Assembly (NCBI RefSeq): GCF_016907975.1 | Contig: NZ_JAFBCY010000002.1 | Coordinates: 310,001-374,000, forward strand | Direction of reading: 5' to 3' | Source: Methylopila capsulata | Lineage (GTDB): Bacteria > Pseudomonadota > Alphaproteobacteria > Rhizobiales > Methylopilaceae | Length of the DNA stretch: 64,000 bases | Part shown: piece by piece, positions 16,972 through 26,306 of the stretch | How positions within the stretch are numbered: the stretch's first letter is position 1 | How the letters are laid out: every line of letters begins with the position of its first letter | Translations under genes and position numbers: made by a program | The notes under the pieces: generated by a model | What the model saw: the letters and a program-made list of their open reading frames with translations, nothing else | Database searches by the model: none | Told to the model about the DNA's origin: nothing

Positions 16972-18194
16972 CGGGCGTCGCGCTTCTCAACCCAGAACGA
17001 CGTCAGGGCGAGCGCCAGCCCGCCGAGCGCGAGCACCGCGCCGACCCAGCCCGGGGCCGTCCAGCCGAGGCCGGCCGCGATCGCAACGCCCCCAAGCCAG
17101 GCGCCGATGGCGTTGGCGAGGTTGAAGGCCGAATGGTTGAGCGCGGCGGCCAGGGTCTGCGCATCCGCCGCCACGTCCATCAGCCGGGTCTGGAGCGCAG
17201 GCCCGATCGCGATGCAGGTGCCGATCAGGAACAGGTTGACCGTCGCGGTCCACAGCGTGGCGGAGCCGTAAACGAAAGCTCCGATCACCGCCGCGCTCCA
17301 GACCAGCGTCCCGAGGATCGTGGCCTTGAGCGCGCGGTCCGCGAGCATGCCGCCGACGATGTTGCCGGCGATCATGCCGAGGCCGAGGACGGCGAGCATC
17401 ACCGGCACGAGGCTCACGGGAAGGCCCGTCACTTCCGTCAGCGTGGGCGAAATGTAGCTGTAGACCGCGAACATGCCGCCAAAGCCGACGGCGGCCACGC
17501 CGAGCGTGAACCACACCTGGGGCTTTGCGAAGGCGCCCAGCTCGCGGCGCGCGCTCGCGCCCTCCGCGGCGGCGATCGCAGGCAGGAAGGCGCGCACCAT
17601 CGCCGCCGTCAGCAGGCCGAGCGCCGCCACCGCCATGAAGGTCGCGCGCCAGCCGAAGGTCTGCCCGAGCCAGGTGGCCGCCGGCACGCCCACCACATTG
17701 GCCGCGCTCAGGCCGAGCATGACGTTGCTGACCGCCTGCGCCCGCTTGTTCGGCGCGACGAGCGACGCCGCCACAAGCGCGGCGACGCCGAAGTAGGCGC
17801 CGTGCGGCAGGCCGGCGACGAACCGTCCGGCGTTGAGCGAGAGATAGCCCGGGGCGAACGCGCTCGCGAGATTGCCCAGCGCGAAGAACAGCATCAGCCA
17901 GACCAGCAGCGCGCGCCGCGGCGCCTTGGCGAACAGCACGGCGAGCAATGGCGCGCCGACCACCACGCCCAGCGCATAGGCGCTGATCATGTGGCCGGCG
18001 GCGGGGATCGAGACCGCGACGTCCGCCGCGACGTCCGGCAGCACGCCCATGGCGGCGAATTCGCCGGTGCCGAGCGCGAGTCCTCCGACGGACAGAGCCG
18101 TCAGAGCGAAACGGGCGCCGTAGGGCGCGCTCGGAGCGCGCTCGGCGGCGTAGGCGTGGGGTTCGGCGGTGATCGCCGCGTCGGAGACGGACAT
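16950..18194 (-). CDS. MFS transporter, DHA1/AraJ-like efflux permease
   Basis: A 414-residue major facilitator with about 12 hydrophobic helices. The first half contains GTGEFAAMGVLPDVA, AYALGVVVGAPLL and GRFVAGLPHGAYFGVAALVAA, typical of the AraJ/YdhP-like sugar or drug efflux group of DHA1 exporters. The ATG at 18194 has GGAGG upstream and is preferred to a TTG far upstream (18449). Its 5' leader ends in a strong intrinsic terminator (18207-18233), suggesting attenuation. The gene end overlaps the convergent udgX gene by 22 bp. Confidence 0.9.
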   Translation of the reverse strand: MSVSDAAITAEPHAYAAERAPSAPYGARFALTALSVGGLALGTGEFAAMGVLPDVAADVAVSIPAAGHMISAYALGVVVGAPLLAVLFAKAPRRALLVWLMLFFALGNLASAFAPGYLSLNAGRFVAGLPHGAYFGVAALVAASLVAPNKRAQAVSNVMLGLSAANVVGVPAATWLGQTFGWRATFMAVAALGLLTAAMVRAFLPAIAAAEGASARRELGAFAKPQVWFTLGVAAVGFGGMFAVYSYISPTLTEVTGLPVSLVPVMLAVLGLGMIAGNIVGGMLADRALKATILGTLVWSAAVIGAFVYGSATLWTATVNLFLIGTCIAIGPALQTRLMDVAADAQTLAAALNHSAFNLANAIGAWLGGVAIAAGLGWTAPGWVGAVLALGGLALALTSFWVEKRDARQAASAR

Positions 18195-18496
18195 GAAGCC
18201 CTCCGGAAAAAAAAGGGCCGGCAGAGCCGGCCCAAGTCTAGGGAGGAAACGCCCAAGGAGGGCTAGGCCAGCGCGAGCGCCGGCCACGCCGATTGGTATA
18301 CTGTGGCCACGATCATGCTGCAACGCAGCAGTTTGCAGGGCAGTCATGCGTTGGCGCGCAGCGTCACGATCGACCCAGCCACCTGTCAAACAACGGTCAT
18401 TTGCGCTCCGCAACGCTGCTGCAGCGCAACGATCCCGTTTATTGACCAATAGATATTATCTATTAAAAATCTCGCTCCGGTTGCACGAAGCCACGC
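18195..18496 (-). other. MFS leader/promoter region with palindromes
   Basis: This 302-bp gap holds the attenuator and three short inverted repeats: AATAGAT-ATT-ATCTATT (18448-18464, AT-rich in a GC-rich genome), CGCTG-CTG-CAGCG (about 18414-18426) and TGCTGC-AAC-GCAGCA (18316-18330). The first resembles a repressor operator; the others may be leader RNA hairpins. No small coding gene with a convincing ribosome site was seen. Confidence 0.4.
18207..18233 (-). terminator. Intrinsic terminator/attenuator in the MFS leader
   Basis: Read on the minus strand, an 8-bp perfect stem (18226-18233 with 18215-18222, loop of three) is followed directly by eight Ts (18214-18207), then the GGAGG ribosome site and the ATG at 18194. 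A terminator between promoter and start codon implies that transcription into the exporter is conditional. The signal and antiterminator are not identified. Confidence 0.75.
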
Positions 18497-19249
18497 CTAC
18501 GCGCGATCGACGCCGAACCGGCCGAGGCCTGGGAGGTTGATCGCGGGGCTTCGGAACTCCAGCCCGAACACTGCGCCGAGGACGTTGATCTCCAAGCCCT
18601 CCATCCAGCCTAGCGTGACGCCGCCATAGCCGCCCGCCGTGACGCGCAGGCCCGTCTTCGAGGGCGTCAGCGCGACCCACCGTCCGTCATAGGGATAATC
18701 TTTCCCCAGCGCTGTCGTCGGCAGTTTGGCGTCGAGCTCCGGAACCGCCGCCATCACGGCCGCCACGAAGGTGTTTGAGTTCGGACCCGGCCAGGCGCGG
18801 TAGTCGCCGATCGCGGCGAACCCATAGCCCGAGATCGCCTCGCGGATCTTGGGGATGGCCCGCTCGGCCAGAGCGCCGTCGGCGGCGAAGACCAGCTCCG
18901 GCGCGCGGCCGAACCAGCGGCCGTCGGCCACGAAGCCGTTGACCCGGATCGGCTGTCCCCAAGCTGTGTAGTCGTAGCGCGTGTAAGCGTCCGCTCCCTT
19001 CGGCTTCACAACGATCCAGCAGTGGGAGGCGAAGATCCCGCGCCACCGCACCGTGCGCGCCGCGAACACGCGCACGACCGCCTCCGGCTGCTGGGCGGCG
19101 GGCGGCAGCAGACCTGCGCTGGAACGGTCCGCCGCCTGCCAGTCGCGCGGGGCGCTCCCAAGCGCGTACAGCAGCGCGGACAGGCCGAGCGGCAGCAGGA
19201 ACAGGACGACGAAGCTGCCGGCGAGCACGCCGAACGTTCGGAAAATCAT
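18497..19249 (-). CDS. DUF3750 domain protein
   Basis: A 250-residue protein with one N-terminal membrane helix (GVLAGSFVVLFLLPLGLSALLYAL) and a large domain with the DUF3750 signature: GIFASHCWIVVKPKGA, then GPNSNTFVAAVMAAVPEL, then GKDYPYDG. It is probably anchored with the domain in the periplasm. The family function is unknown; the SNTF element resembles a papain-like/permuted NlpC pattern, but this is only a resemblance. The ATG at 19249 directly precedes the membrane helix and is chosen over the one at 19306. Confidence 0.82.
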   Translation of the reverse strand: MIFRTFGVLAGSFVVLFLLPLGLSALLYALGSAPRDWQAADRSSAGLLPPAAQQPEAVVRVFAARTVRWRGIFASHCWIVVKPKGADAYTRYDYTAWGQPIRVNGFVADGRWFGRAPELVFAADGALAERAIPKIREAISGYGFAAIGDYRAWPGPNSNTFVAAVMAAVPELDAKLPTTALGKDYPYDGRWVALTPSKTGLRVTAGGYGGVTLGWMEGLEINVLGAVFGLEFRSPAINLPGLGRFGVDRA

Positions 19250-19410
19250 ACGCACCCGGGGCAAGACGAGTTGGAGCCGCGTCCGATCCGGACGCTGCGC
19301 GAACATAGGCGGGCGGGGCGCTGGGCGGGAGCTGCGCGCTCGATTTCGTGATGAGGCGTATAAGGGCGTCGAATCGGGCTCCGGTCCGAGTGCTCGGCAG
19401 GGAGTTTGTG

Positions 19411-19737
19411 ATGCGTCGCTTCGCCAAGGGGTTGGTCGCCCTCGCGGCCGTCGCTGGTTCGGGATGCGCGGCGGACGTGCGCCCGTCTCTCTCGCCCAGC
19501 GCCGAACTGGCCGATCCCGTACGTTACGCCTGCAACGACGGCTCGTTTCTCTCGGTGCGGTTTCAGGGCGACGCGGCGGACGTCACCATGGTCGACGGCG
19601 AGAAGGCCCGGCTGTCGCGCCTCCGCGCGACGTCCGGCGTCCGTTACGCCGCCGACGGCTACGACCTTTGGAGCCAGGGCGACACGGCCACCTGGACGGC
19701 GAAAGGAAGCCCCGCGACTGCATGCCTCGCGACATGA
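19411..19737 (+). CDS. MliC-like lysozyme inhibitor family protein
   Basis: A 108-residue exported protein. A basic start (MRRFAKGLVALAAVAG) leads to a Cys at a possible lipidation site (GSGC; a poor lipobox), then an MliC-type domain: VRYACNDGSFLSVRFQGDAADV, SGVRYAADGYDLWSQGDTATW and a final ACLAT Cys that may pair with the first. MliC proteins inhibit c-type lysozyme in the periplasm. The ATG at 19411 precedes the signal peptide; the longer frame from 19348 does not look like a signal. Confidence 0.75.
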   Translation: MRRFAKGLVALAAVAGSGCAADVRPSLSPSAELADPVRYACNDGSFLSVRFQGDAADVTMVDGEKARLSRLRATSGVRYAADGYDLWSQGDTATWTAKGSPATACLAT

Positions 19738-19773
19738 TCGGCTGCGTCGGGACGATCACCCGCAGTCGACCGA

Positions 19774-20907
19774 CTAGTCCGTCGCGATCACGCAGCGCGA
19801 CTTGCCCGCGAGCTTGGCCTGATAGAGCGCGGCGTCGGCCATCTGCAGCAGCTCCGGCAGATCTTCGCCGTGATGGGGCGTCAGCGCGACGCCGACGCTG
19901 ACGCCGATGGTGACCGACATGCCGTCCCCAAGATCGTAGGGGGCGCCGACTTCGCGGATCAGCCTCTCGCCGAAGGCGGGCGCCTGCGCCCGGTCCACAT
20001 CGCGGGCGATGATGACGAACTCGTCGCCGCCGATCCGGGCCGCGACGTCGCCGGCGCGCAGCAGGCCCTTGAGCCGGACCGCGGCCGCTTTCAGCAGCCG
20101 ATCGCCGGCGGTGTGGCCATAGGTGTCGTTCACGGCCTTGAAGCCGTCGAGATCCAGATAGAGCAGAGCCAGACGATGGCGCTCGCCGCGCCCAACTGCG
20201 TCGAGCGCCTGCGTCAGGCCGTCTCGGTTCGAAAGCCCCGTCAACGCGTCGTGCCGCGCGCGGCGGTCGTTCTCCCGCTCGGCCTCCATGGTGCCGACCA
20301 GCAGACCGTTGAGCCGATAGGCGGCGAGCCGCATGCTGATGAGGTAGAACGGTATCTGCACCAGCGCCGCCAGCATCGCGGGCTCGCCGGAAAACGGCGC
20401 CACCAGACAGATGGGGCCAAGGCTGAGCGCGATCATCAGTGCGACGAGCCGCGGAGCGGCGAAATTCCGGAAGCAGATGCCGCCGACCATCGCCGCGGCG
20501 GACATGCAGGCGACCGTCGCGGAGACCCAGTCTCCGCTCAGCACGCAGATCGACGCGCCGTAACCCACGCTCGCCGCCCAGACCACCGACAGCAGGAGAT
20601 AGACGTCGGTGGGCGTCCCCTGTCCCGCTTCGGCGCGGCGGAACGAGAACACCAGCACTGCGAGGCGCAGGACGCCGATCACGATCTCCGCCACGAACCA
20701 GGCGATCAGAAGAGGCTGTCCCAGTCGCGCGGCGACGATCCCGGCGATCAGGATGCTGTTGAACACGCCGCCGGCGAAGATGGGCAGAGTGCCGTGCAGG
20801 CTGGCGATCAACGCCCGGCGGATCTCGGGCGGCACGTCTTTCCCGGCCTCGGTCAGCCAGCGCATGACCCGCCATCGCGGGAGACTGAAGAGGCCTTTGT
20901 GTCCCAT
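19774..20907 (-). CDS. Membrane diguanylate cyclase (GGDEF)
   Basis: The 377-residue protein has about six N-terminal membrane helices (residues 35-205) and a C-terminal GGDEF domain with an intact GGDEF active site. The inhibitory RxxD site is present at the right spacing (RAGD, five residues before GGDEF), so it should make cyclic di-GMP under product control. No EAL domain is present. The membrane part is unclassified and probably a sensor. It is a stand-alone gene. Confidence 0.9.
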   Translation of the reverse strand: MGHKGLFSLPRWRVMRWLTEAGKDVPPEIRRALIASLHGTLPIFAGGVFNSILIAGIVAARLGQPLLIAWFVAEIVIGVLRLAVLVFSFRRAEAGQGTPTDVYLLLSVVWAASVGYGASICVLSGDWVSATVACMSAAAMVGGICFRNFAAPRLVALMIALSLGPICLVAPFSGEPAMLAALVQIPFYLISMRLAAYRLNGLLVGTMEAERENDRRARHDALTGLSNRDGLTQALDAVGRGERHRLALLYLDLDGFKAVNDTYGHTAGDRLLKAAAVRLKGLLRAGDVAARIGGDEFVIIARDVDRAQAPAFGERLIREVGAPYDLGDGMSVTIGVSVGVALTPHHGEDLPELLQMADAALYQAKLAGKSRCVIATD

Positions 20908-21207
20908 GCCGCCAGAATCGTTTGCCGGAGTTGCCGGCCGTTAACCACGGACAGCTTCCATGAACATGATTCCTGCTGCGCTCAAGCCTAACGTGTAGGC
21001 GCTCGCGCAACCATCCCGCGCGACCATGCGGAGTCCGCGCCCGCGCGACCGCCCTATGGCGGCCATCCCGGCCCCTCCTTCCCAAAAGGTTGGTATAGAG
21101 ATCTGACCCGCATCGCAGATCCGCCACGGCGGGCTCGCGAAACAGTTCGACGCCGCGGCGGCCTTCGCAGTAGATTCTCGCTCTCGCGGAACGCCCGGAA
21201 GACTTCG

Positions 21208-21726
21208 ATGACCGACGCCGTCGTCCAGACCACCGAACCCTTCGACCTGACGGCTGCGGAAACGGGCAATCTCTTCGAGTCCGTCATCGACATCGCTCTC
21301 GCGATCAAGGCCATCGCTACGCATCTGTCGGAAATGGAGGCGTTGAAGGCGCACGGCCTGACGTTCGAGGACTACTGCGTGCTGAACGCGATCGCGGCCG
21401 CGCCGGGACGGAAGGCGGCGGCGATCGCGCGCGAAGTCGGCCAGTCGCGCCAGCGGTTCCAGCAGATCTCGGACGACTTCCGCGCGCGCGGGCTGATCCA
21501 GAAGGCGAGTTCGGAGGAAACGCCCCGGGCGAAGCTGTTGACGCTGACCGAAACCGGCCGCGCGGCGATCGAGGCGGTCGCGGCCCAGGGGGCGGCGCTC
21601 GACGTGCACCTCGATCCCCGCGAGCTTCGCCACGTGGCCATCGCCCGGCGCGCGCTGGTGCGGCTCGACCGCAGCTTCGCCGAGGGCCTCGGCCTGCGGA
21701 CGAAGAAAGACAAAAAAGCCAGCTGA
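21208..21726 (+). CDS. MarR-like winged-helix regulator
   Basis: A 172-residue protein with the MarR layout: an N-terminal helix (ETGNLFESVIDIALAIKAI), GLTFEDYCVLNAIAAAPGRKAAAIAREVGQSRQRFQQI as the helix-turn-helix, and a RAKLLTLTETGRAAIEAV wing. It ends in a Lys-rich tail (KKDKKAS). Ligand and target are unknown; the neighbouring genes give no clear link. Confidence 0.75.
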   Translation: MTDAVVQTTEPFDLTAAETGNLFESVIDIALAIKAIATHLSEMEALKAHGLTFEDYCVLNAIAAAPGRKAAAIAREVGQSRQRFQQISDDFRARGLIQKASSEETPRAKLLTLTETGRAAIEAVAAQGAALDVHLDPRELRHVAIARRALVRLDRSFAEGLGLRTKKDKKAS

Positions 21727-21775
21727 CCACGAGCCGCCAGCGATTTGAGGTGCGCGGACGGTCCCTACCCGCCGG

Positions 21776-22540
21776 TCAGTCCATTGCTTGCTCGGGCCGC
21801 TCCGGCGTGTCCTCGGTCAAGACGCGGGCATCGGGGAAATACCGCGCGTAGAAATCCGCGAAGCGATCGAGGACGATCTCCTGGTCCTTCGCGGACATTT
21901 CGCGCCTATGCCGGTGAGGCTGCGCGACGTTGCGTTTCCCGTTCGGCCAGGATGCCGCTTGCAGCGTGATCGCTTCGACGCCGCTCTTCGGCGGCTCGAG
22001 ATGGAGGTGGCGACAGATCTTTTCGATGGTGCGTTCCGGCGAGAACGCCGTCTCCTCGTAGTGGAGAAGCAGCGCGTCCGGCGCCGCCGTCCACTCCGCC
22101 ACGCGCGCGATGTTGGCGTTAATCACCGAGAAGGTGCTGGTGATGTCGTCCGGGCGCACATCGTGTTTGAACTCCCTGCCAAGGGATTGGCGACGGGTGG
22201 CGACGTCCCTCATGGAGAGAGCCAGATCGCGAGGATCTCTGATGGCCACGCTGAGTTTGGCTTTCCCTTTCGAGAGCATCCTCAGGATGGACTGCGAAGG
22301 AGATGCGTGCGTCCTGAGACTCACGAGCGCGTTCGAGGGGACCGCAAGACGGATTGATCGAACGACGCCGTGCCGCCAATCCCGAACGTTATTGACGCCT
22401 CCGCCGTGCCCTTTGGCGTCGTCTCGAACCTCGGGCGACAGCTGCACATGCGGATGCCCCAGAGCTTCGAAAAGCGCTTGCGTCAGGTAATAGGTGTAGG
22501 TGGAGCCACCTTTTTCCATTCCGAAGCAAACGTACAGCAT
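21776..22540 (-). CDS. Sulfotransferase-domain protein
   Basis: A 254-residue P-loop protein. The start MLYVCFGMEKGGSTYTYYL resembles the 5'-phosphosulfate-binding loop of sulfotransferases (KxGTT/S), and AIRDPRDLALSM matches the 3'-phosphate motif RDPRD. It would transfer sulfate from PAPS to a sugar or other acceptor. It lies 290 bp from, and divergent to, a PST-family gene, so it may decorate the same surface glycan. The acceptor is unknown. Confidence 0.65.
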   Translation of the reverse strand: MLYVCFGMEKGGSTYTYYLTQALFEALGHPHVQLSPEVRDDAKGHGGGVNNVRDWRHGVVRSIRLAVPSNALVSLRTHASPSQSILRMLSKGKAKLSVAIRDPRDLALSMRDVATRRQSLGREFKHDVRPDDITSTFSVINANIARVAEWTAAPDALLLHYEETAFSPERTIEKICRHLHLEPPKSGVEAITLQAASWPNGKRNVAQPHRHRREMSAKDQEIVLDRFADFYARYFPDARVLTEDTPERPEQAMD

Positions 22541-22832
22541 CTCTTAGCGTCCCGTTCGATGGCTCATTCTTGAGGCAATTAGATGCGACCCGACTTTCGT
22601 CTGTAGAGACCGCTGAGGCAACCAAGCCGCGTCTTCGCCCCTGCCCGACTCCACGACGGCAACCGCCACAGCCAAGCCGAGTTTACCGGTGCGTTCAATC
22701 CGGGCGATTGAGCGAGCGCCCCGTGTAGCGAACCCTCCCGCGCTGCGGTAGGGTCTGCGCCGCGCTCAAACGGCGGAGGCCGAGGCGCTGCGAATTGCGC
22801 GCGCCGGACCCGCCCGCAACATGGAGATGTCG

Positions 22833-24107
22833 ATGTCGAGCAAGCCTTCCGTCGTGTTGCTGGGATTCTTCGCCCGCGGAAACGCTGGCGACGAGGCCTT
22901 TCTCCATGTGCAGCACGATCTGCTGAAGGACGACTTCCACGTCATCGTGCCGATCGAACACAAGAACGCCTGCGAAGGCTTCCAGAGCTGGGAGCCCTAC
23001 AACCAGTGCGAGATCATCAATTACGACGACGTGCCCCGGGTCTATGGCTCGGACGTCGCCGCGCTGCACATCGGCGGCGGCTCGCTGCCGTTCGGTTTCT
23101 CCGGGCAGTTCCTGATGTCCGCCCTCGACGCGCAGAAGCGCACGATGATCACGGGCGTCGACTCCTCGGTGAAGTCGGCGCTGGGCCGCGACCACATCCG
23201 CTTCGACATCTACAACCGGCTCGACCTGTTTTCCGTCCGGACTACCAAGTCGATCTTCAACCTGCGCAAGGCCGGAGTCGGCGTGCACCACGGCGCAGAC
23301 TGGGCGCTGGGCCTGAAGGCTATCGAGCCCCCGGCGCACAAGCGCGGCGGAGCCCTGGTCACCCTGCGCAACTTCGGCACGCCGGACCAGGAGCACATCG
23401 ACGCGGTCAACCGCCTGCACGCCTATCTGGAGCGCCAGGGCCACAAGGTACGCTACCTGCCCTTCGCCCCCGATGACCAGCGCTTCATGAAGTTCTTCCC
23501 GACGGCGAACGCCGACAACACCGAGCTCTGCTGGCATGACCCCCGCCAGGTGAAGGGCCTGATCGGCGCGGCCGACGTCGTCGTCAGCGTCGGCCGTCTC
23601 CACACGCTGATCATGTCGATGACGTCGCAGGTTCCGACGCTCGCGATCGATCCGAAGATCATGGTCGACGGCAAGCACATCCTGAACCGAAAGAACGTGT
23701 TCTTCTGCGAGGAGGTTGGCCTACCGTTCTATTACTCGGTCGACGACATGATCGCGGAGTACGGCGACGACTTCAACAGCCGAGTCAAGGTGATCGACTT
23801 TGCGCCGGACTACTACGAGCGACTGAAGCAGCAGTTCGACCTCGTGCTGAAGACGGCGCGCGGCGACGCCGATGTGGACAAGAGCTGGCGCGCCGGCGCC
23901 GCTGCGGTTCCGTCCTTCGGGGCGGCGGCGCAGCCGGGCGCGACGTCCCTCCCGAAGCCGGTCAAGGGACCTGACTCCCCCGAGCGCGCCGCGGCGCGTG
24001 AAGCCAAGCGCGAAGCCAAGAGGCTGGAGCGCATCCGGGCGAAGGAGGAGGAGCAGGCCGCCAAAGGCGGGACGAGCGAAGCCGCAGAGCGGTCCGACGC
24101 CGCCTGA
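22833..24107 (+). CDS. Polysaccharide pyruvyl transferase family protein (paralogue A)
   Basis: A 424-residue PST-family protein. Signatures: GFFARGNAGDEAF near the N-terminus, HIGGGSLPFGF, GADWALGL, and VSVGRLHTLIM with the conserved Arg and His. Known members (CsaB, WcaK, Pvg1) move pyruvate from PEP to a sugar, but relatives include enzymes with other donors. The last 70 residues are a charged Ala/Lys/Glu tail that looks disordered. Three ATGs occur (22821, 22827, 22833); the third has GGAG six bases upstream. It is convergent with paralogue B. Confidence 0.85.
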   Translation: MSSKPSVVLLGFFARGNAGDEAFLHVQHDLLKDDFHVIVPIEHKNACEGFQSWEPYNQCEIINYDDVPRVYGSDVAALHIGGGSLPFGFSGQFLMSALDAQKRTMITGVDSSVKSALGRDHIRFDIYNRLDLFSVRTTKSIFNLRKAGVGVHHGADWALGLKAIEPPAHKRGGALVTLRNFGTPDQEHIDAVNRLHAYLERQGHKVRYLPFAPDDQRFMKFFPTANADNTELCWHDPRQVKGLIGAADVVVSVGRLHTLIMSMTSQVPTLAIDPKIMVDGKHILNRKNVFFCEEVGLPFYYSVDDMIAEYGDDFNSRVKVIDFAPDYYERLKQQFDLVLKTARGDADVDKSWRAGAAAVPSFGAAAQPGATSLPKPVKGPDSPERAAAREAKREAKRLERIRAKEEEQAAKGGTSEAAERSDAA

Positions 24108-24159
24108 TCTCGGCGCCGCCTGCGATCCGACGGCGCGCCCGCGCGGCGCGCCGTTTCGT

Positions 24160-25716
24160 TCAACCGCGATCGAAGGCGCGGCGGATCGTGGAGATCATGG
24201 TCTCGAGGCGCCTCTGGCCTTCGCGCAGCGCTATCTTGCCTGAGGGACGGGCGCGTCCGCCCGAGATGACGGCCATCGCGGCGTCGACGTTCGGCAGGTA
24301 GTCGATGTCCAGTTCGGCGGCCATTGCAGCGATCTTGGCGAAGGAGCCGGGATCCTGGTCCTCGACCAGCGGCGGGCAGATCTGCATCACCGGCGTGCGC
24401 GTGGTCGCCGCGAAGATGGTCGGGTGCAGTCGACCGACGCTGATCATCAGACCGCTCGAAGCGATGAACTGCTTCACCCGGCGCGAGTTCCACCAGTGTC
24501 TCTCGCTCGGCGCCAGGCGATCGAGTCCGAGATCGGCGGCGAACTTGTCGTCTTCCGCGCAAAAGGGCATCAGCGTCGGCTCATAGCCGTTCGCCGCCAG
24601 CTCGCCGATCAGCCGCTCGACCTCGCGCACATACTGATACGACACGACCTGCAGCGGAAACTCCCGCAAAGTCACGAGCGCGCGGCGCTCGTTCATCGTG
24701 ACGTCCGTCGCCTTGTCGGTGACGAGACGCAAAGCCCAATCCGCGCCGTAGGTCACCTTGCGTTTGGCCGCGTTCGCCTGCTCGACCGCAGCGGCCGAGC
24801 GCAGCGCGACCACGTTGAACAGCCTCAAGTAGCTTTGCAGAGCGGCGTCCGCGGCGGGTCCCCGGTGAAACCGGCTCGCGGGCAGGTCGGTGCCGGCGAA
24901 CGCGATGGGAATGCCGGCCGAGCGCGCGGCGATGACCTGATCCGCCACGAAACCGATCGGCAGTCCGCCGCCGCCGACGATCATGGCGCGCGCCGTCCGC
25001 GCCGGGTCCGCCAGATTGCCCTGATGAATCCGCTTGCAGCGCTCGTAGGGGTACCAGTTCCAGTAGCCCTCGGCGGCGCCATGCTCGTCGAGGCTCACGA
25101 TCACGTCGTAGTCGCGCGCGAACTCCTCGTAGATCACCTGGAACAGCGCTTCGTCGCCGCAGTTTCCCCGGCCGAAGAACCCTGCGACCAGGAGCGCCGG
25201 GCGGTCGGCGGGCGCGGCGAGCGTGACCACGTCGGCGGCGCTGCGATAGCCCACGTCGGAGACGGAAGCGCCGTCAACGCCTTTCGGCACAAGCAGGAAC
25301 AGCGCGCTGTCGGCCTGGAAGAAGCGCCAGAACACGCTGAAACCAGCCAATGCGGCGGCGTTCTCGAAAGCCGCGACCGCGGCCGAGCGCCCGACATTGT
25401 CGCCGCTGCGCGGCGCAGGCGTCGAGGCGAGAACGGGGGTTCGGGCCTTGGCCAACCGCCGCAGCAGCCCTTTGTCGTCGCGCACGGCGCCGAACACGCC
25501 GAGCGCCGTGATCAGGTCCGCCGCCGGCAGTTCGAGACGCGCGAAGTTGCGGCGGGGGACAGTGGATTCGAACTCGACGACGTCGCGACTGTCCCAAGAA
25601 CTCGGTCTCAGATGCGCTTCGATCGCCGCAGGCTCACGGCCGAGGTCCAGCACATTCAGCCCGCGCCGCACGAACCGGCTCGCGAACCGCGCCTGCGCCT
25701 CAAGTCCTTCCGCCAT
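24160..25716 (-). CDS. PST family protein with methyltransferase-like N-terminus (paralogue B)
   Basis: A 518-residue two-part protein. Residues 1-170 look like a degenerate class I methyltransferase (LNVLDLGREPAAIEAHL, then DLITALGVFGAV, then LLRRLAKARTPVLAST) with a weak SAM-binding glycine loop. The C-terminal 340 residues are a PST domain with AGFFGRGNCGDEALFQV, IVGGGGLPIGF, YGADWALRL and ISVGRLHPTIFA. Whether the N-terminal part binds SAM is doubtful. The ATG at 25716 has GAGGAG four bases upstream; an ATG at 25755 is possible. Confidence 0.8.
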   Translation of the reverse strand: MAEGLEAQARFASRFVRRGLNVLDLGREPAAIEAHLRPSSWDSRDVVEFESTVPRRNFARLELPAADLITALGVFGAVRDDKGLLRRLAKARTPVLASTPAPRSGDNVGRSAAVAAFENAAALAGFSVFWRFFQADSALFLLVPKGVDGASVSDVGYRSAADVVTLAAPADRPALLVAGFFGRGNCGDEALFQVIYEEFARDYDVIVSLDEHGAAEGYWNWYPYERCKRIHQGNLADPARTARAMIVGGGGLPIGFVADQVIAARSAGIPIAFAGTDLPASRFHRGPAADAALQSYLRLFNVVALRSAAAVEQANAAKRKVTYGADWALRLVTDKATDVTMNERRALVTLREFPLQVVSYQYVREVERLIGELAANGYEPTLMPFCAEDDKFAADLGLDRLAPSERHWWNSRRVKQFIASSGLMISVGRLHPTIFAATTRTPVMQICPPLVEDQDPGSFAKIAAMAAELDIDYLPNVDAAMAVISGGRARPSGKIALREGQRRLETMISTIRRAFDRG

Positions 25717-25875
25717 CGCACTCCTCGTCCGCACGCAGCGGGCGCACTCCAACATGCAGCGACCAGCTCACCATGGGTGTGTAGCCGCAATTCCGGCCGC
25801 CCCGGAAGCCCTTTCGCTGGGCCGCGGCGTCGAACGCAGCGTTCCGGCTGCGTCCCGTTCGGTCGAGCCGACCGG

Positions 25876-26100
25876 TTACGCCTTTTTCAGAAACTCGGTG
25901 CGCAGCACCAGTCCCTTCACCTGCTTGGTGTTGCACTCGACCTGCGCGGGGTCGCCGGTCAGGCGGATGGCCTTGACGAGCGTCCCGCGCTTGAGCGTCT
26001 CGGACGTTCCCTTGACCTTCAGATCCTTGATCAGCGTCACGCTGTCGCCATCCTGAAGCGCCGCGCCGTTGCAGTCGCGCGTGATGTCCTCGTCGCTCAT
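25876..26100 (-). CDS. PhnA/YjdM-type domain protein (short form)
   Basis: A 74-residue protein equal to the C-terminal PhnA domain (RDCNGAALQDGDSVTLIKDLKVKG...LKRGTLVKAIRLTGD...VKGLVLRTEFLKK). Full-length YjdM has an N-terminal zinc ribbon of about 35 residues that is missing here. Such proteins were named for phosphonate use, but their real role is unclear. The ATG at 26100 gives the normal domain start; the frame to 26178 adds no similarity. Confidence 0.85.
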   Translation of the reverse strand: MSDEDITRDCNGAALQDGDSVTLIKDLKVKGTSETLKRGTLVKAIRLTGDPAQVECNTKQVKGLVLRTEFLKKA

Positions 26101-26306
26101 CGGCGGCGTCTCCTCAGTTCCGATTCTTCGCTGCGGCAAGGCAGACCACGACGGAGCGGCGGAGAAAAGGCTCTGCACGGCGCGCGGCCTGCCGCCGGTG
26201 GGCGGCGGTTCGCCGCAAGGCCGCCCGGTCCGTCTTTGTGCAGGATCGGCGCTCGGACGCGCGGCGCCTCCTCGGACGAGGGCGCCCTCCCGCGCGGGGC
26301 GGCGGC

